In this document: positions 50,077 through 59,465 of the stretch, piece by piece
Layout of the letters: every line of letters begins with the position of its first letter
Position numbering within the stretch: the first letter of the stretch is position 1
Origin: Lachnospiraceae bacterium
Lineage (GTDB): Bacteria; Bacillota; Clostridia; Lachnospirales; Lachnospiraceae
Direction: 5' to 3'
DNA length: 64,000 nt
Assembly: GCA_030527645.1 (NCBI GenBank)
Contig: JAUNAJ010000003.1
Span: forward strand, 1 to 64,000
The notes under the pieces: generated by a model
Seen by the model: only the letters and a program-made list of their open reading frames with translations
Database searches by the model: none
What the model was told of the DNA's origin: nothing
Program-made: the position numbers and the translations under genes

Positions 50077-51654
50077 CTATTGAAGCAGTTCCCTTGCTTC
50101 CCTGTACTGTCCGTTTTTCAGCAGCGCATTGATCCGAATCTCCCGTTCTTTTCTCCGCTTTTCCTGCTCAAACAGGTCACTTTCAAAGTACCGCTTGTAG
50201 ATCATTTTTCTGAAGGCACGGCCGCTCATCTCACGCATGGTATTATTTTCCAGCAGAAGTATTCGATCCGCACAATTTGTTACTGTATAAAAATCATGTG
50301 TGACCATCAGCACAGTTCCCTCATACGCCTCAACGGCATTCTCCAGAGCAATCTGAGCGTAGGTATCCAGATGACTGGTGGGCTCATCCAGAAGAAGAAG
50401 GGATGCATGGCCGGATGCGATCTCATGCAGCTGTTTCAGATTCTTTTCCCCACCGGAAAGCTGTTCCTCATCCTCGTAGATCTGTGTAAAATAACCGGCA
50501 TTCAGATCTGTGCAATATTTTTCATAAACATCTCGAAGAATACTGGATTTTCCGGTTCCGTTTGCACCGACAATGGCTGTCTTTTCTCCAGCCCGCAGCT
50601 GAAAGGTAACATTAGAGAGAATTTCATGATCGTAGGTCAGGCTGTAATCCCGTATGTCAAGCAGGATACTTCCCTTCTCCGGCCAGTTTTCCTCTGCTGC
50701 CGGAAATGTAAAATCGTAGTCATGCTCCTCAATAAAGGGATTTTTTACAGCTCTCTCCTGCAGGCGTTCCAGATAGGATACCCTTGCATGGAGCTGACGG
50801 CCTTTTGCTGCACTGTCCACATTCGTGGCAAGTTTTCGCATCTTATCCACAACTTTTTTCTGTATCTCGATCCACTCTGCATCCTTTACATGCTGCTCCT
50901 GCATATCGATCTTGGTTTCCAGCATGGCACGGTTATACTCTGCAAAGGTTCCGGGAAACTCCATCAGCTCCCGGTTTTCCAGATGCAGAATCTTATTGAA
51001 GCACTGAGACAGAAGAAGCCTGCTGTGGGTAATAACCAGAATCGTGCCCTCGTACTGATTGATCAGCTTCATCAGACCAATGAGATTTTCAAAATCCAGG
51101 AAAGCATCCGGTTCATCCATAATAAGAAGCTGCGGCTTCAGCAGCATATTTCTGATAATAGACAGAAGCTTATATTCACCTCCGCTGATCTGATTCACAG
51201 GATTATGAATAATGGACGAAAGACCCGCAACAGAGAGCTGCCGGCGAATATTTGTGTCAGCATTATAGCCGTCCACTGCTTCTATGTTGTCCAGACAGAT
51301 CTGGTATCGCTCATATACCTCGTCCATATCCTCTGCAGAACCCATCTCGGCAGCCACCTGATCCGCTTCATCCAGAAGCCCCGCAAATGGTTCATTCAGA
51401 AAGTCATAGGCACTCATACTTCCTTCATGCTGCACGTACTGAGCCACATATCCGATCCGTACGGACGGGTCCTTCCGGATTTTCCCATCATACAGATACT
51501 TGTCCGGATCAATCAGCATATCGATCAGTGTACTCTTTCCCGTACCATTGCTTCCGATCAGTACTGCATGATCGTTTTCTTCTATTTCAAAACAGATGTT
51601 ATTGTATAGCTCCTTCTGAGGAAATCCAAAGGACAGATCTGTTACTTTAATCAT
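50077..51654 (-). CDS. ABC-F family ATPase
   Basis: A 525-residue soluble protein with two ATPase domains and no membrane helices. Domain 1 has Walker A GSNGTGKST, signature ISGGEYKLLSI and MDEPDAFLD. Domain 2 has GANGTGKSS, LSGGEKNLKQL and LDEPTSHLD. They are joined by the Lys/Arg/Glu-rich linker (about 235-310) of ABC-F proteins. This class acts on ribosomes, either in translation or by removing bound antibiotics. The kind of resistance cannot be read from sequence. It follows the degenerate ABC gene by 34 bases, so it belongs to the same transcript as the kinase and regulator. Confidence 0.92.
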   Translation of the reverse strand: MIKVTDLSFGFPQKELYNNICFEIEENDHAVLIGSNGTGKSTLIDMLIDPDKYLYDGKIRKDPSVRIGYVAQYVQHEGSMSAYDFLNEPFAGLLDEADQVAAEMGSAEDMDEVYERYQICLDNIEAVDGYNADTNIRRQLSVAGLSSIIHNPVNQISGGEYKLLSIIRNMLLKPQLLIMDEPDAFLDFENLIGLMKLINQYEGTILVITHSRLLLSQCFNKILHLENRELMEFPGTFAEYNRAMLETKIDMQEQHVKDAEWIEIQKKVVDKMRKLATNVDSAAKGRQLHARVSYLERLQERAVKNPFIEEHDYDFTFPAAEENWPEKGSILLDIRDYSLTYDHEILSNVTFQLRAGEKTAIVGANGTGKSSILRDVYEKYCTDLNAGYFTQIYEDEEQLSGGEKNLKQLHEIASGHASLLLLDEPTSHLDTYAQIALENAVEAYEGTVLMVTHDFYTVTNCADRILLLENNTMREMSGRAFRKMIYKRYFESDLFEQEKRRKEREIRINALLKNGQYREARELLQ

Positions 51655-51688
51655 ACATATTCCTTTCTTCGTTGGTTAATAAGCAAAA

Positions 51689-53119
51689 TCATAATAAGAT
51701 CTTTAACCTGTTTTTAAATTCCTGATTTGGTGTCGTTTCATAGATGCTGTCTACGCCTGATGAAATTAAAAGGATCGCCATACCTCTTTTTGCACATTTT
51801 ACAAGCATATCGATAATTAAAGAATGATGCGAGATTTCCTGGCCGGAGAACGGCATCAAGCAGATCAGAAGATCAGGATTCACCATGAACCACCTATAAT
51901 AAATCAGTTTCAAACGATCCGGATGTGACCATTGTTTAACGGGGCAGTTCAATAACTCTCTGGAAAATTCCTTTTCAGCAGTGTGCATAATGCTGTCAAC
52001 GATCCTTTTTCTGATTATCTTTTTTTTCGTTTTTGGAATCAAATAGAGACTCAGGTTCTCAATTCCGGATAAATTTTCAAACAGAAGACCACCGCTCCTG
52101 TCAGGCAATTCGGTCTGGATACAAATTTCTTTACCGATCATTTTTCTGATCTCAGCAGGATTTTTACTCTGACCATTGAACAATACTTTCCCGGAACTCC
52201 AATCCTTATTATGGAACATATACTTTTTAAGAATTGGCAAAAGTTTCAAATGCACATCTCTAAACAGGGCAATCTCTCCCCTGGCAACGGCAAAATTTAT
52301 CCGTCGAAAATTTGCAAAGCTGAGATTCTCAGCTATTATTACATTTTCCTTCTGTACAGCAGCATCCTGTTTTATTGTTGAGATTTCAGCCTGAGGTACA
52401 TTACCAAGAATCCTGTAAAGACGTTCATCATATTCATCAGGATCAAGTCTGTAGCAAAGCATTCTGTTATGTACGATATCAATACGCGATGCATATCTAT
52501 ACATAAAATTTTCATTCAGCTCAAACATTATAAAACCAGTGCCCTGCCCCTGCAATATCTGAACACAGTTCATAAAATGATCCAAGTCCTGACTGGGCAG
52601 AATCTCGGATATACGATCCAGTATCACTATACTATATTCTCTCAGCCATGCTCGAAATATTGCAAGTTTGTAATATTCCGCCGGTGATAAATTCGTCAAT
52701 TTTTCCTTCCCGGAAAAAAAAAGTCCCATTTGTTTCAATAGGAAAGCTGCAGACTCCGACTTCAGACGTTTTTCTAACATTCTCTTTTTTCCGTATGAAA
52801 ACTCCGGACCAAGATTTAAAAGGAAATCCCTGATATTCGACTCTGCTGCAGTAAATCGAAATCGGTTCAAACGTACAGTATTCTTTCGGATCCAGGCCTT
52901 CATAGCTTCCGGGGAAATTCTTTTTCCTTCTGCAAAAAATCTGCCTTCCAGCAGTGTGGATTTCGCACTGAAAACCCCTTCATATGCTGTTCCGTCAAAC
53001 TCATGATCATCTACAAATATACCAATACACTCTCCTCTGCATATATCGATATCAAACATGTATCGAGCAGAATCATATAGGAAAATGCCATTTTCTATTC
53101 TTATCAGTTCTTCTTTCAT
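51689..53119 (-). CDS. Degenerate RbsA-like protein (pseudo-ABC ATPase)
   Basis: A 476-residue protein with the two-domain layout of sugar importer ATPases (RbsA/MglA), but every catalytic site is lost. The Walker A position reads GIFVDDHEF (33-41) and EIALFRDVH in the second domain (282-290). The signature-like LTNLSPAEYYKLAIFRAW (141-158) aligns with LRNLTVAQC of the RbsA encoded nearby. Walker B is VILDRISE (165-172), without the catalytic Glu. The H-loop His is gone (FIMFELNEN). It probably cannot hydrolyse ATP. It is encoded one base after the kinase gene and may act as its sensor or adaptor. That is inference. It could also be a decaying duplicate. Confidence 0.8.
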   Translation of the reverse strand: MKEELIRIENGIFLYDSARYMFDIDICRGECIGIFVDDHEFDGTAYEGVFSAKSTLLEGRFFAEGKRISPEAMKAWIRKNTVRLNRFRFTAAESNIRDFLLNLGPEFSYGKKRMLEKRLKSESAAFLLKQMGLFFSGKEKLTNLSPAEYYKLAIFRAWLREYSIVILDRISEILPSQDLDHFMNCVQILQGQGTGFIMFELNENFMYRYASRIDIVHNRMLCYRLDPDEYDERLYRILGNVPQAEISTIKQDAAVQKENVIIAENLSFANFRRINFAVARGEIALFRDVHLKLLPILKKYMFHNKDWSSGKVLFNGQSKNPAEIRKMIGKEICIQTELPDRSGGLLFENLSGIENLSLYLIPKTKKKIIRKRIVDSIMHTAEKEFSRELLNCPVKQWSHPDRLKLIYYRWFMVNPDLLICLMPFSGQEISHHSLIIDMLVKCAKRGMAILLISSGVDSIYETTPNQEFKNRLKILL

Positions 53120-53120
53120 G

Positions 53121-53972
53121 TCAACTCACTTCGTGTTCAAACAGCAAGGGCATTGTAAGACAGCATTCTGTTCCAACCCCGTCTTTACTGTAGATTCTCA
53201 TGCCATAGTCATCGCCGAACATAAGCCTGATACGGCTGTTTACATTCCGCAATGCAATTCCGCCACGCTTATTTTTTTTTCCTCCTGAAGCTCTATTCCC
53301 CTGCTCCAACTCCAAGTTCAGCTGTTTAACATCATCGTCAGACATACCAAGCCCGTTATCCTTTATTTTCAAGAATAATACCTTATCGCTGTTTTCAATG
53401 ATTATCTTCACAGTACCCTGACCAAGTTTACCTTCAAGACCGTGAATAACAGCATTTTCGACAATAGGCTGAAGAACAAGTTTAGGCATCCTTGCTTCGA
53501 GTAATGCCTCATTCTCCATTACCAGCTCAAGATTGATCTTATCTCCAAAGCGACATCTTTGAACAGTAAAGTAATTTTCAACATTATCAAGTTCGTCAGA
53601 AAATGTAACATACTCCTGCACATTCGAAATTGTATATCGAAAAAAAGTAGCTAATGCCTCCGTTGTTTCCGCTATCTCATCACATTCCGCCATAAGTGCA
53701 TCAGCTCGGATTGCTTCGAGCGTATTATATAAAAAATGCGGATTGATCTGATTCTGCAGTGCAAGTACTTCCGCTTGCTTCTGCTGAAGTTTTTTATTCT
53801 CCTCACCATTGAGACGTTTGGAAATTTCTTCAAACAACGGCTCCAGTATTGGATCCCCTTCCCAGTCAGTATGGATCAACTGATCCAAATCTCTATTGCG
53901 CTGAAATTCTGACAATTTCCGATACTGCCGCAGCCTTTTCAACCATCCCACTTTCTCATCTCCTGTTAACAA
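53121..53972 (-). CDS. Soluble YesM/LytS-type sensor histidine kinase
   Basis: A 283-residue kinase of the His_kinase (LytS/YesM) type. The phosphoacceptor is His79 in QNQINPHFLYNT. The N-box PIVENAVIHGLE, G1 KDNGLGM and G2 GGIALRNV follow. Typical YesM proteins are about 580 residues with two membrane helices, an extracytoplasmic sensor and a HAMP domain. All of these are missing here. Residues 1-70 are short and helical with no membrane segment. The kinase must receive its signal from another protein. The pseudo-ABC protein (gap of one base) is the obvious candidate. Confidence 0.88.
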   Translation of the reverse strand: MLTGDEKVGWLKRLRQYRKLSEFQRNRDLDQLIHTDWEGDPILEPLFEEISKRLNGEENKKLQQKQAEVLALQNQINPHFLYNTLEAIRADALMAECDEIAETTEALATFFRYTISNVQEYVTFSDELDNVENYFTVQRCRFGDKINLELVMENEALLEARMPKLVLQPIVENAVIHGLEGKLGQGTVKIIIENSDKVLFLKIKDNGLGMSDDDVKQLNLELEQGNRASGGKKNKRGGIALRNVNSRIRLMFGDDYGMRIYSKDGVGTECCLTMPLLFEHEVS

Positions 53973-54021
53973 TTAAAGCTCCATACGAAGCATGGATACC
54001 TACGTCTGTCGTTAAATAGAA

Positions 54022-55605
54022 TCAACTGTATAATTTTTTGTATTCAGAAGGATTGATGCCGGTTGCCCTTTTGAATAATCTGGAGAAATATTTCAAATCG
54101 GTGTAGCCAACCTGCTCGGCGACTTCTGCAAGAGACAAATTCGTTTCGCTGAGCAGTTCCTTAGCCTTCATCATTCGAAGTTCTGTCAGGTAATCCTGAT
54201 AATTCATTCCCGTCTCCTTTTTGAACAGAGAGGAAAAATAGGTCGAATTGAATCCAACTGCCCTGCTGACCTCTTCCAGCTTCAGAGATTCTCTATAGTG
54301 TTCACGGATATATTTTTTTGCATCTGTAATAGGCTTTGCTTCCTGTATTTTTCTCTCATTACGGAGTCCCTCAATTTTTCTGCAAAAATATCCTGTAATC
54401 ATATCTCTGACTTCCTCCGGTGAGGAACAAAACCAGTACCTCTCCAGAAGCTCCGTTTTTATTCTGTTTCCATTAATTCCAAACGACACCAACCTATACA
54501 ATGTAAGATCAAGCATGGCAGCATACCAGCTTCTTATCAGATTTCCGTTACAATGTTCATCCATACAAATGGCATCAAATGATTTGAATAAGATTTTTTT
54601 ATATTCATCTGAAACAAGCAGTTCGACAGCCTCCTGAACAGCAACCCTTTCTCCGGTTTCTATCCGAAAATGCGATATCGTCTGCTCTGATTCTTCATCT
54701 GCAATTCTCAGATTTACCTTGGAACAGATTCGATCCTCACAAAGAAAAATTGCGGAACGCATTGACTGATACAAACAGGAAATATCATTCTGTACCTTTC
54801 CAATACAAATCGTGAGTCGAAAATCCCCAAAAATATCCTTTTCCAGTTCAATTTCACGGCGAATTCTGACAGCGATTTTTTTAATATCCCTGATTTTTTT
54901 TTCACTGGAATTGATCACGGCAGTGACACCTTCCGGAAGAATTGCGGCTGCCCATTCGTCCGTAATCCCTGGCAAATTCTGATGCACGATCTCTAAAATA
55001 TGTTCCATCAGGACATGATAGCTTTGACGCTCTCCCCATCCATTCCGAATATCAGGTTTCACGATCAAAACAGAACTGACTCCGGTTTGAAATTGAAATC
55101 CATACTCATTATTCAATGTCGTTTTGTCACCTAATGAAAGTCCTTTTTCCGAATACTCCTTTAAATTACGAATCAGAAGTTCCTGTTTCTTTCTGTTGCT
55201 GATCTCTATTTGGTAAGCCAATTCTGCACCTTTAGACAGTTTTGCACGGATTTTATACAACAATTCTGTCATTTCATTTTTATTGATAGGTTTCAAAATG
55301 TAGTCCTCAGCGCCGTATTTCAAAGCGCTTTGGGCATATTCGAATTCGCGATATCCGCTCACCACAATACAGATCAGATCTTCCTTATATTCCTTAGCAC
55401 TCTTTAGCAGTTCAATGCCGCTGCATCCCGGCATTCGAATGTCAGTAATCAGAAGATCCGGCTGAAGTTTTTTTATCATTGTCAATGCAGAGATACCATC
55501 ATTTGCTGTACCGACAATTTCGTATCCCAACACATCCCAATCAATCAGTTTTTTCATTAACTGAACCACTTTTATTTCGTCATCTGCAATTACAACTCTG
55601 TACAT
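54022..55605 (-). CDS. YesN-like response regulator with AraC-type DNA binding
   Basis: A 527-residue regulator. The receiver domain (1-120) has Asp8-Asp9 (IADDE), the phosphoacceptor Asp55 (LLITDIRMPG) and Lys in ILKPINK. A long middle region (about 130-420) has no recognised fold. The C-terminal AraC/XylS domain has two helix-turn-helix motifs (LKLEEVSRAVGFNSTYFSSLFKKE and LSLAEVAEQVGYTDLKYFSRLFKR, each quoted in part only: VSRAVGFNSTYFS, AEQVGYTDLKYFS). The start at 55605 (MYRVVIADDE) follows GAGG. It probably controls the sugar importer operon upstream. Confidence 0.92.
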   Translation of the reverse strand: MYRVVIADDEIKVVQLMKKLIDWDVLGYEIVGTANDGISALTMIKKLQPDLLITDIRMPGCSGIELLKSAKEYKEDLICIVVSGYREFEYAQSALKYGAEDYILKPINKNEMTELLYKIRAKLSKGAELAYQIEISNRKKQELLIRNLKEYSEKGLSLGDKTTLNNEYGFQFQTGVSSVLIVKPDIRNGWGERQSYHVLMEHILEIVHQNLPGITDEWAAAILPEGVTAVINSSEKKIRDIKKIAVRIRREIELEKDIFGDFRLTICIGKVQNDISCLYQSMRSAIFLCEDRICSKVNLRIADEESEQTISHFRIETGERVAVQEAVELLVSDEYKKILFKSFDAICMDEHCNGNLIRSWYAAMLDLTLYRLVSFGINGNRIKTELLERYWFCSSPEEVRDMITGYFCRKIEGLRNERKIQEAKPITDAKKYIREHYRESLKLEEVSRAVGFNSTYFSSLFKKETGMNYQDYLTELRMMKAKELLSETNLSLAEVAEQVGYTDLKYFSRLFKRATGINPSEYKKLYS

Positions 55606-55640
55606 ACTTACCTCACTTAATTGCAATACAAGCTACTGGC

Positions 55641-55646
55641 ATTATA
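55641..55646 (-). promoter_or_regulatory. -10 element of regulator-kinase operon
   Basis: A perfect TATAAT on the minus strand 36 bases upstream of the regulator start. The -35 position (TGGAAT) is weak. It lies between the rbs terminator and the regulator, so the signalling genes have their own promoter. Confidence 0.55.
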
Positions 55647-55675
55647 CACTATTCTGTAAAGGTATTCCAGACATC

Positions 55676-55703
55676 GAAAAAGGAGGGACAATGCTGTCCC
55701 TCC
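55676..55703 (-). terminator. Intrinsic terminator of rbs-type operon
   Basis: On the minus strand GGAGGGACA pairs with TGTCCCTCC around GCAT (55682-55703), followed by TTTTT. It lies 66 bases past the binding-protein stop and separates the importer operon from the regulator gene. Confidence 0.88.
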
Positions 55704-55769
55704 CCCATCTATGGATTTCAGATAACCGCTCGGAAAATACAGTCTTCACCGTCTCACGACGCAAACTGA

Positions 55770-56741
55770 TTACTCGTAATCTGCCACATTATTAATGTCG
55801 ATCCACACGTTTGTTGTAATAATGGTATTGCTTTCCAGTGTCTCTCCGTTGAGAAGTTTCACTGCTGCCTCAATACCGTTTGCAGCCATTGCTCCTCCAT
55901 CCTGAGAAACAGTTCCTGTGATTCTGCCATCATTGATTGCTTCAAATCCATCCGGAGTTCCATCAACGCCGGCAATGATGATTCCGCTGTCAGCCCCCGC
56001 TGCATTACCGGCACCTACAGCCATTCCATCGTTTTCGCAAATAATTGCATCCAGATCATATGCAGACAGCCAGCTCTCTACTGTGGACTGAGCAGATGCA
56101 GTATCCCACTCACAATCAGCAGGCTCTACAACCTGAACAATATCAGGATAATTTGCAAGAATATTCTCATATCCTTCCATTCTCTGAAGTCCGCCTGAGT
56201 CTCCGGATGGTCCGGTCAGAATAGCGATGTTTCCTTTTCCGTCCAGAAGATCTGCTACATGCTGCATCTCAGTTTCGCCTGCAGTTACATTATCACCGCA
56301 GGAAAGTGCTGAGATTCCGTAATTCTCCCAATCTGTACATGCTGAGATAATATTAATAACAACAACACCTGCATCAGATGCAGTTTTTGAGGCATCACCG
56401 AGCGCATCGGGGTCAACAGGCTCAAACAGAATTGCATCATATCCCTCGCTTGTACACTGCTCAATCTGAGAAATCTGAGTAGCTGCATCCTGATCAGCAG
56501 AAAGAATTGTAAGCTCAACTCCAAGCTCCTCAGCTTTCTCCTCAGCTGCCTCAGTTACAGCAATCTGAAATGCATTTGTCTGATGCTGCTGGATCAGAGC
56601 AATTTTATATGCTCCGTCCTCTGCTGCTGCAGTAGATCCGCTTGCCGCTTCACCTGACTCACTTGAGCTGCCACAGCCTGCTGCCAGGGAAGCAACCATC
56701 ATCCCTGCCATTAAAACTGCTGCCAATTTTTTCAGTTTCAT
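55770..56741 (-). CDS. RbsB-type sugar-binding lipoprotein
   Basis: A 323-residue periplasmic-binding protein type 1 fold receptor (Peripla_BP_4). The signal peptide ends in the lipobox SLAAGC. Segments typical of RbsB-like proteins include YKIALIQQHQTNAFQIAV, DAILFEPVDPDAL and CENDGMAVGAGNAAG. It binds a monosaccharide or related polyol outside the cell. The identity (ribose, galactose, inositol, autoinducer-2 and others) is not readable. The start at 56741 follows GGAGG. Last gene of the importer operon. Confidence 0.92.
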   Translation of the reverse strand: MKLKKLAAVLMAGMMVASLAAGCGSSSESGEAASGSTAAAEDGAYKIALIQQHQTNAFQIAVTEAAEEKAEELGVELTILSADQDAATQISQIEQCTSEGYDAILFEPVDPDALGDASKTASDAGVVVINIISACTDWENYGISALSCGDNVTAGETEMQHVADLLDGKGNIAILTGPSGDSGGLQRMEGYENILANYPDIVQVVEPADCEWDTASAQSTVESWLSAYDLDAIICENDGMAVGAGNAAGADSGIIIAGVDGTPDGFEAINDGRITGTVSQDGGAMAANGIEAAVKLLNGETLESNTIITTNVWIDINNVADYE

Positions 56742-56773
56742 ACTTTGTTCCTCCATTTTCTTTATTTCTGAAA

Positions 56774-57721
56774 TCAGTTCTTTTTACCCTTACCTTTTAC
56801 ATCAATAAGAACAGCAAGAACGATGATCAGACCCTTTACAATCTTCTGCCAATGGGAAGATACACCAAGAATGTCCAGTCCGTTAGCAATTACTGTGATC
56901 AACAGAGATCCAACAACAACACCCCAAGGCTTTCCTACACCACCTGACATAGATACACCGCCAACTACACAAGCAGTGATCGCATCCATCTCGTAGCTTT
57001 CAGCTGCGGTCGGCTGACCGATTGTAACTCGGGATGTCATCAGGAATCCGCAGAAGCCTGCCAATAATCCTGCAATAGCAAATGTGGAAATACGGATCAT
57101 AGTCGTGTTGATTCCAGCTACACGAGCCGCCTGCAGATTACCTCCGCAAGCATAAACTCGACGTCCGTATACAGTTTTTGAAGTAACAAAGGAGCAGATG
57201 ATAATAACAATTACAAGAAATACTGCAAGCATTGGGATACCTGCAACAGATCCTGCAGCAACTGCTCTGTATTCCGGACTGATTCCGGTGATCGGCTTAC
57301 CATTTGAAATAAGCAGTGCAAGACCTCTGACACCAGTCATTGTTCCAAGTGTCATGATAAATGGAGGCAATTCTCCGACTGCCACACCAACACCATTTAC
57401 AATACCTACACACAAACCTGAAACCATCGCTGCAATGAGCGGAAGAATCAGTGGGTAGTCACCATTTCCCAGAAGTGCGGCGATGATACCTGCAAATGCA
57501 ACGGTTGAACCAACAGACATATCAAATCCGCCTGCCAGGATCACAAACATCATTCCAAACGAAAGAATTCCGTTAATGGATGCCTGCTTAAGAATATTCG
57601 CAAGGTTTCCCGGCTGAATAAAGCTGGGCTTCAAAATAGTCAGCCCCACAACCAACACAATAAAAATGACAAATATGAAGTAATCGCTGATCAGTGCTTT
57701 TACATTCCTGTTTTGTTTCAT
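56774..57721 (-). CDS. RbsC-type sugar ABC permease
   Basis: A 315-residue permease with eight to ten membrane helices. It has the BPD_transp_2 features of RbsC: FDMSVGSTVAFAGII in the third helix region and the long VNGVGVAVGELPPFIMTLGTMTGVRG stretch (quoted: ELPPFIMTLGTM). The ATPase contact lies near YACGGNLQAARVAGI. It forms the transport channel with the RbsA-type ATPase. The start at 57721 is preferred over the ATG six bases earlier because of the GGGGGAG spacing. Confidence 0.93.
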   Translation of the reverse strand: MKQNRNVKALISDYFIFVIFIVLVVGLTILKPSFIQPGNLANILKQASINGILSFGMMFVILAGGFDMSVGSTVAFAGIIAALLGNGDYPLILPLIAAMVSGLCVGIVNGVGVAVGELPPFIMTLGTMTGVRGLALLISNGKPITGISPEYRAVAAGSVAGIPMLAVFLVIVIIICSFVTSKTVYGRRVYACGGNLQAARVAGINTTMIRISTFAIAGLLAGFCGFLMTSRVTIGQPTAAESYEMDAITACVVGGVSMSGGVGKPWGVVVGSLLITVIANGLDILGVSSHWQKIVKGLIIVLAVLIDVKGKGKKN

Positions 57722-57738
57722 GTTCATCTCCCCCTTAT

Positions 57739-59232
57739 TTATACCTGAATTGCAGATGCAAGTGTCATGATTTTCTCCTGTGAAAACTCGTCTCGGTGAA
57801 CTTCTCCGGACAAATTACCTTCACACATAACCATGATCCGATCACATACACCCATTAATTCCGGAATCTCTCCGGAAATCATGATGACTGCTTTTCCCTG
57901 TTGAACAAGACTTCCGATCAGCAGATAGATATCCCTTTTGGCACCTACATCAATACCTCTTGTGGGCTCATCAAGAATAATCACATCCGGATCATTCAAG
58001 AGCCATTTTGCAAGTACAACTTTCTGCTGATTTCCTCCGGAAAGATTCCCAACAATCTGCTCACCGGAAGGAGTTTTTATTTTCAACTTTTCAATATATT
58101 CAAGAGACGCTTTATTCGCCCTTTTTCTGCTGTACAATCCATGGCTGAGCAATTTTTTTATTGCAACCATTGCTATATTATCATTTACAGTTCCAGAAAG
58201 ATTAAGACCCGTTACCTTTCGATCCTCTGTGATTAAGGCAACTCCTTTTCTGATTATGTCCCTGGGGGATTTGACCTGAATCTTTTCGCCTTTAACAATA
58301 ATCTCGCCCTGAGAAAGCTTATGCATGCCAAAAATGCCTTCAACCAGTTCACTCCTGCCAGCGCCAACGAGCCCTCCGAGCCCAAGAATTTCACCTTTAC
58401 GAACCGAAATACTTACATCCTTAACTTTATTATCAGCTCGTGTAATATGATTCGCCTCAAAAATCACTTCTCCGATTTCTGCTTCCAGTTTTGGGAATAC
58501 ATCAGTAATCTCTCGACCAACCATCATCTGAATCAATTTCGGCTCATCCAGTTCCTTTGTGGTACCGGTACCGATATATTGTCCATCACGATATACACTG
58601 ACCCGGTCACAGATAGAGAAAATTTCATCCATTCTATGAGAGATATAAATGATTGCCACACCCTTTTCAGTCAATCTTCGGATATGGCCAAACAAAAGCT
58701 CCACTTCTCGATCTGTAATAGCAGCTGTTGGCTCGTCCATGATGATAACTTTTGCATTTACCGAAATCGCTTTGATAATTTCTATCAACTGGCATTGTGC
58801 AACAGTAAGATTTCGTAATGTTTCGGTTGGAGATACATGAAGTCCACATTCCTGAATCAACTGCTTCGATGCTTCGATCATACCCTTCTTATCAACAAGC
58901 CCATTCTTTTTCATTTCCCGACCGACAAATATATTTTCATATACTGTCATATCCAGAATAGGGTTAAGCTCCTGGTGGATCATAGCAACGCCCTGATCCA
59001 TTGCCTCTTTTGGATTAGAGGCGTGATACGGTTTTCCATCAAATTGGATCTCACCGCCCGGATCCATGGTATAGATTCCCATTAGTATTTTCATCAGTGT
59101 AGATTTTCCAGCACCATTTTCTCCCATCAAAGCATGCACTTCACCGGGTTTAATCTGAAGCTGAACATGATCTAAGGCCACAACTCCAGGAAATGTTTTG
59201 CTGATATCTTTCATATCAAGAATATATTCCAT
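57739..59232 (-). CDS. RbsA-type sugar ABC ATPase
   Basis: A 497-residue double ATPase. Domain 1 is catalytic with Walker A GENGAGKST, signature LTVAQCQLIEI and Walker B VIIMDEPTAAI. Domain 2 has GLVGAGRSE, LSGGNQQKVVLAKW and IILDEPTRGID. This is the standard RbsA/MglA arrangement, and the template against which the degenerate paralogue at 51689-53119 is recognised. The ATG at 59232 follows AAGGAGGGGG. The open frame to 59355 extends into the upstream region without family similarity. First gene of the importer operon. Confidence 0.94.
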   Translation of the reverse strand: MEYILDMKDISKTFPGVVALDHVQLQIKPGEVHALMGENGAGKSTLMKILMGIYTMDPGGEIQFDGKPYHASNPKEAMDQGVAMIHQELNPILDMTVYENIFVGREMKKNGLVDKKGMIEASKQLIQECGLHVSPTETLRNLTVAQCQLIEIIKAISVNAKVIIMDEPTAAITDREVELLFGHIRRLTEKGVAIIYISHRMDEIFSICDRVSVYRDGQYIGTGTTKELDEPKLIQMMVGREITDVFPKLEAEIGEVIFEANHITRADNKVKDVSISVRKGEILGLGGLVGAGRSELVEGIFGMHKLSQGEIIVKGEKIQVKSPRDIIRKGVALITEDRKVTGLNLSGTVNDNIAMVAIKKLLSHGLYSRKRANKASLEYIEKLKIKTPSGEQIVGNLSGGNQQKVVLAKWLLNDPDVIILDEPTRGIDVGAKRDIYLLIGSLVQQGKAVIMISGEIPELMGVCDRIMVMCEGNLSGEVHRDEFSQEKIMTLASAIQV

Positions 59233-59431
59233 TATTTCCCCCTCCTTTTTAATAATTTTATCATGCTGAATACAGTAATAAAGTGCACTATTTTTGGTTA
59301 ATGGGAGAAAATTTTCTGTTTTCGTTCGTATGAACCCGACATAAGAACCGCCCATAGATTGATATAAGAAGTCTTCTCTTCGTCATTTTTCACAAAAGCA
59401 ATAATTCTGTACTTTTCTATCCGTTTTTCTA

Positions 59432-59459
59432 TTGACAAATTTTCATTTTATGATATATT
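59432..59459 (+). promoter_or_regulatory. Consensus promoter of possible small RNA
   Basis: -35 TTGACA (59432-59437), 16-base spacer, -10 TATATT (59454-59459). This is one of the best promoter matches in the window. The next coding start on this strand is 340 bases away, beyond a terminator. Confidence 0.65.
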
Positions 59460-59465
59460 CGTTAC

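Noticed and set aside
49834-51609. A 591-codon open frame on the plus strand
   Set aside because: It is antisense to the ABC-F gene over most of its length, has no ribosome binding site and shows no protein-like composition. The opposite strand has all ABC-F motifs.
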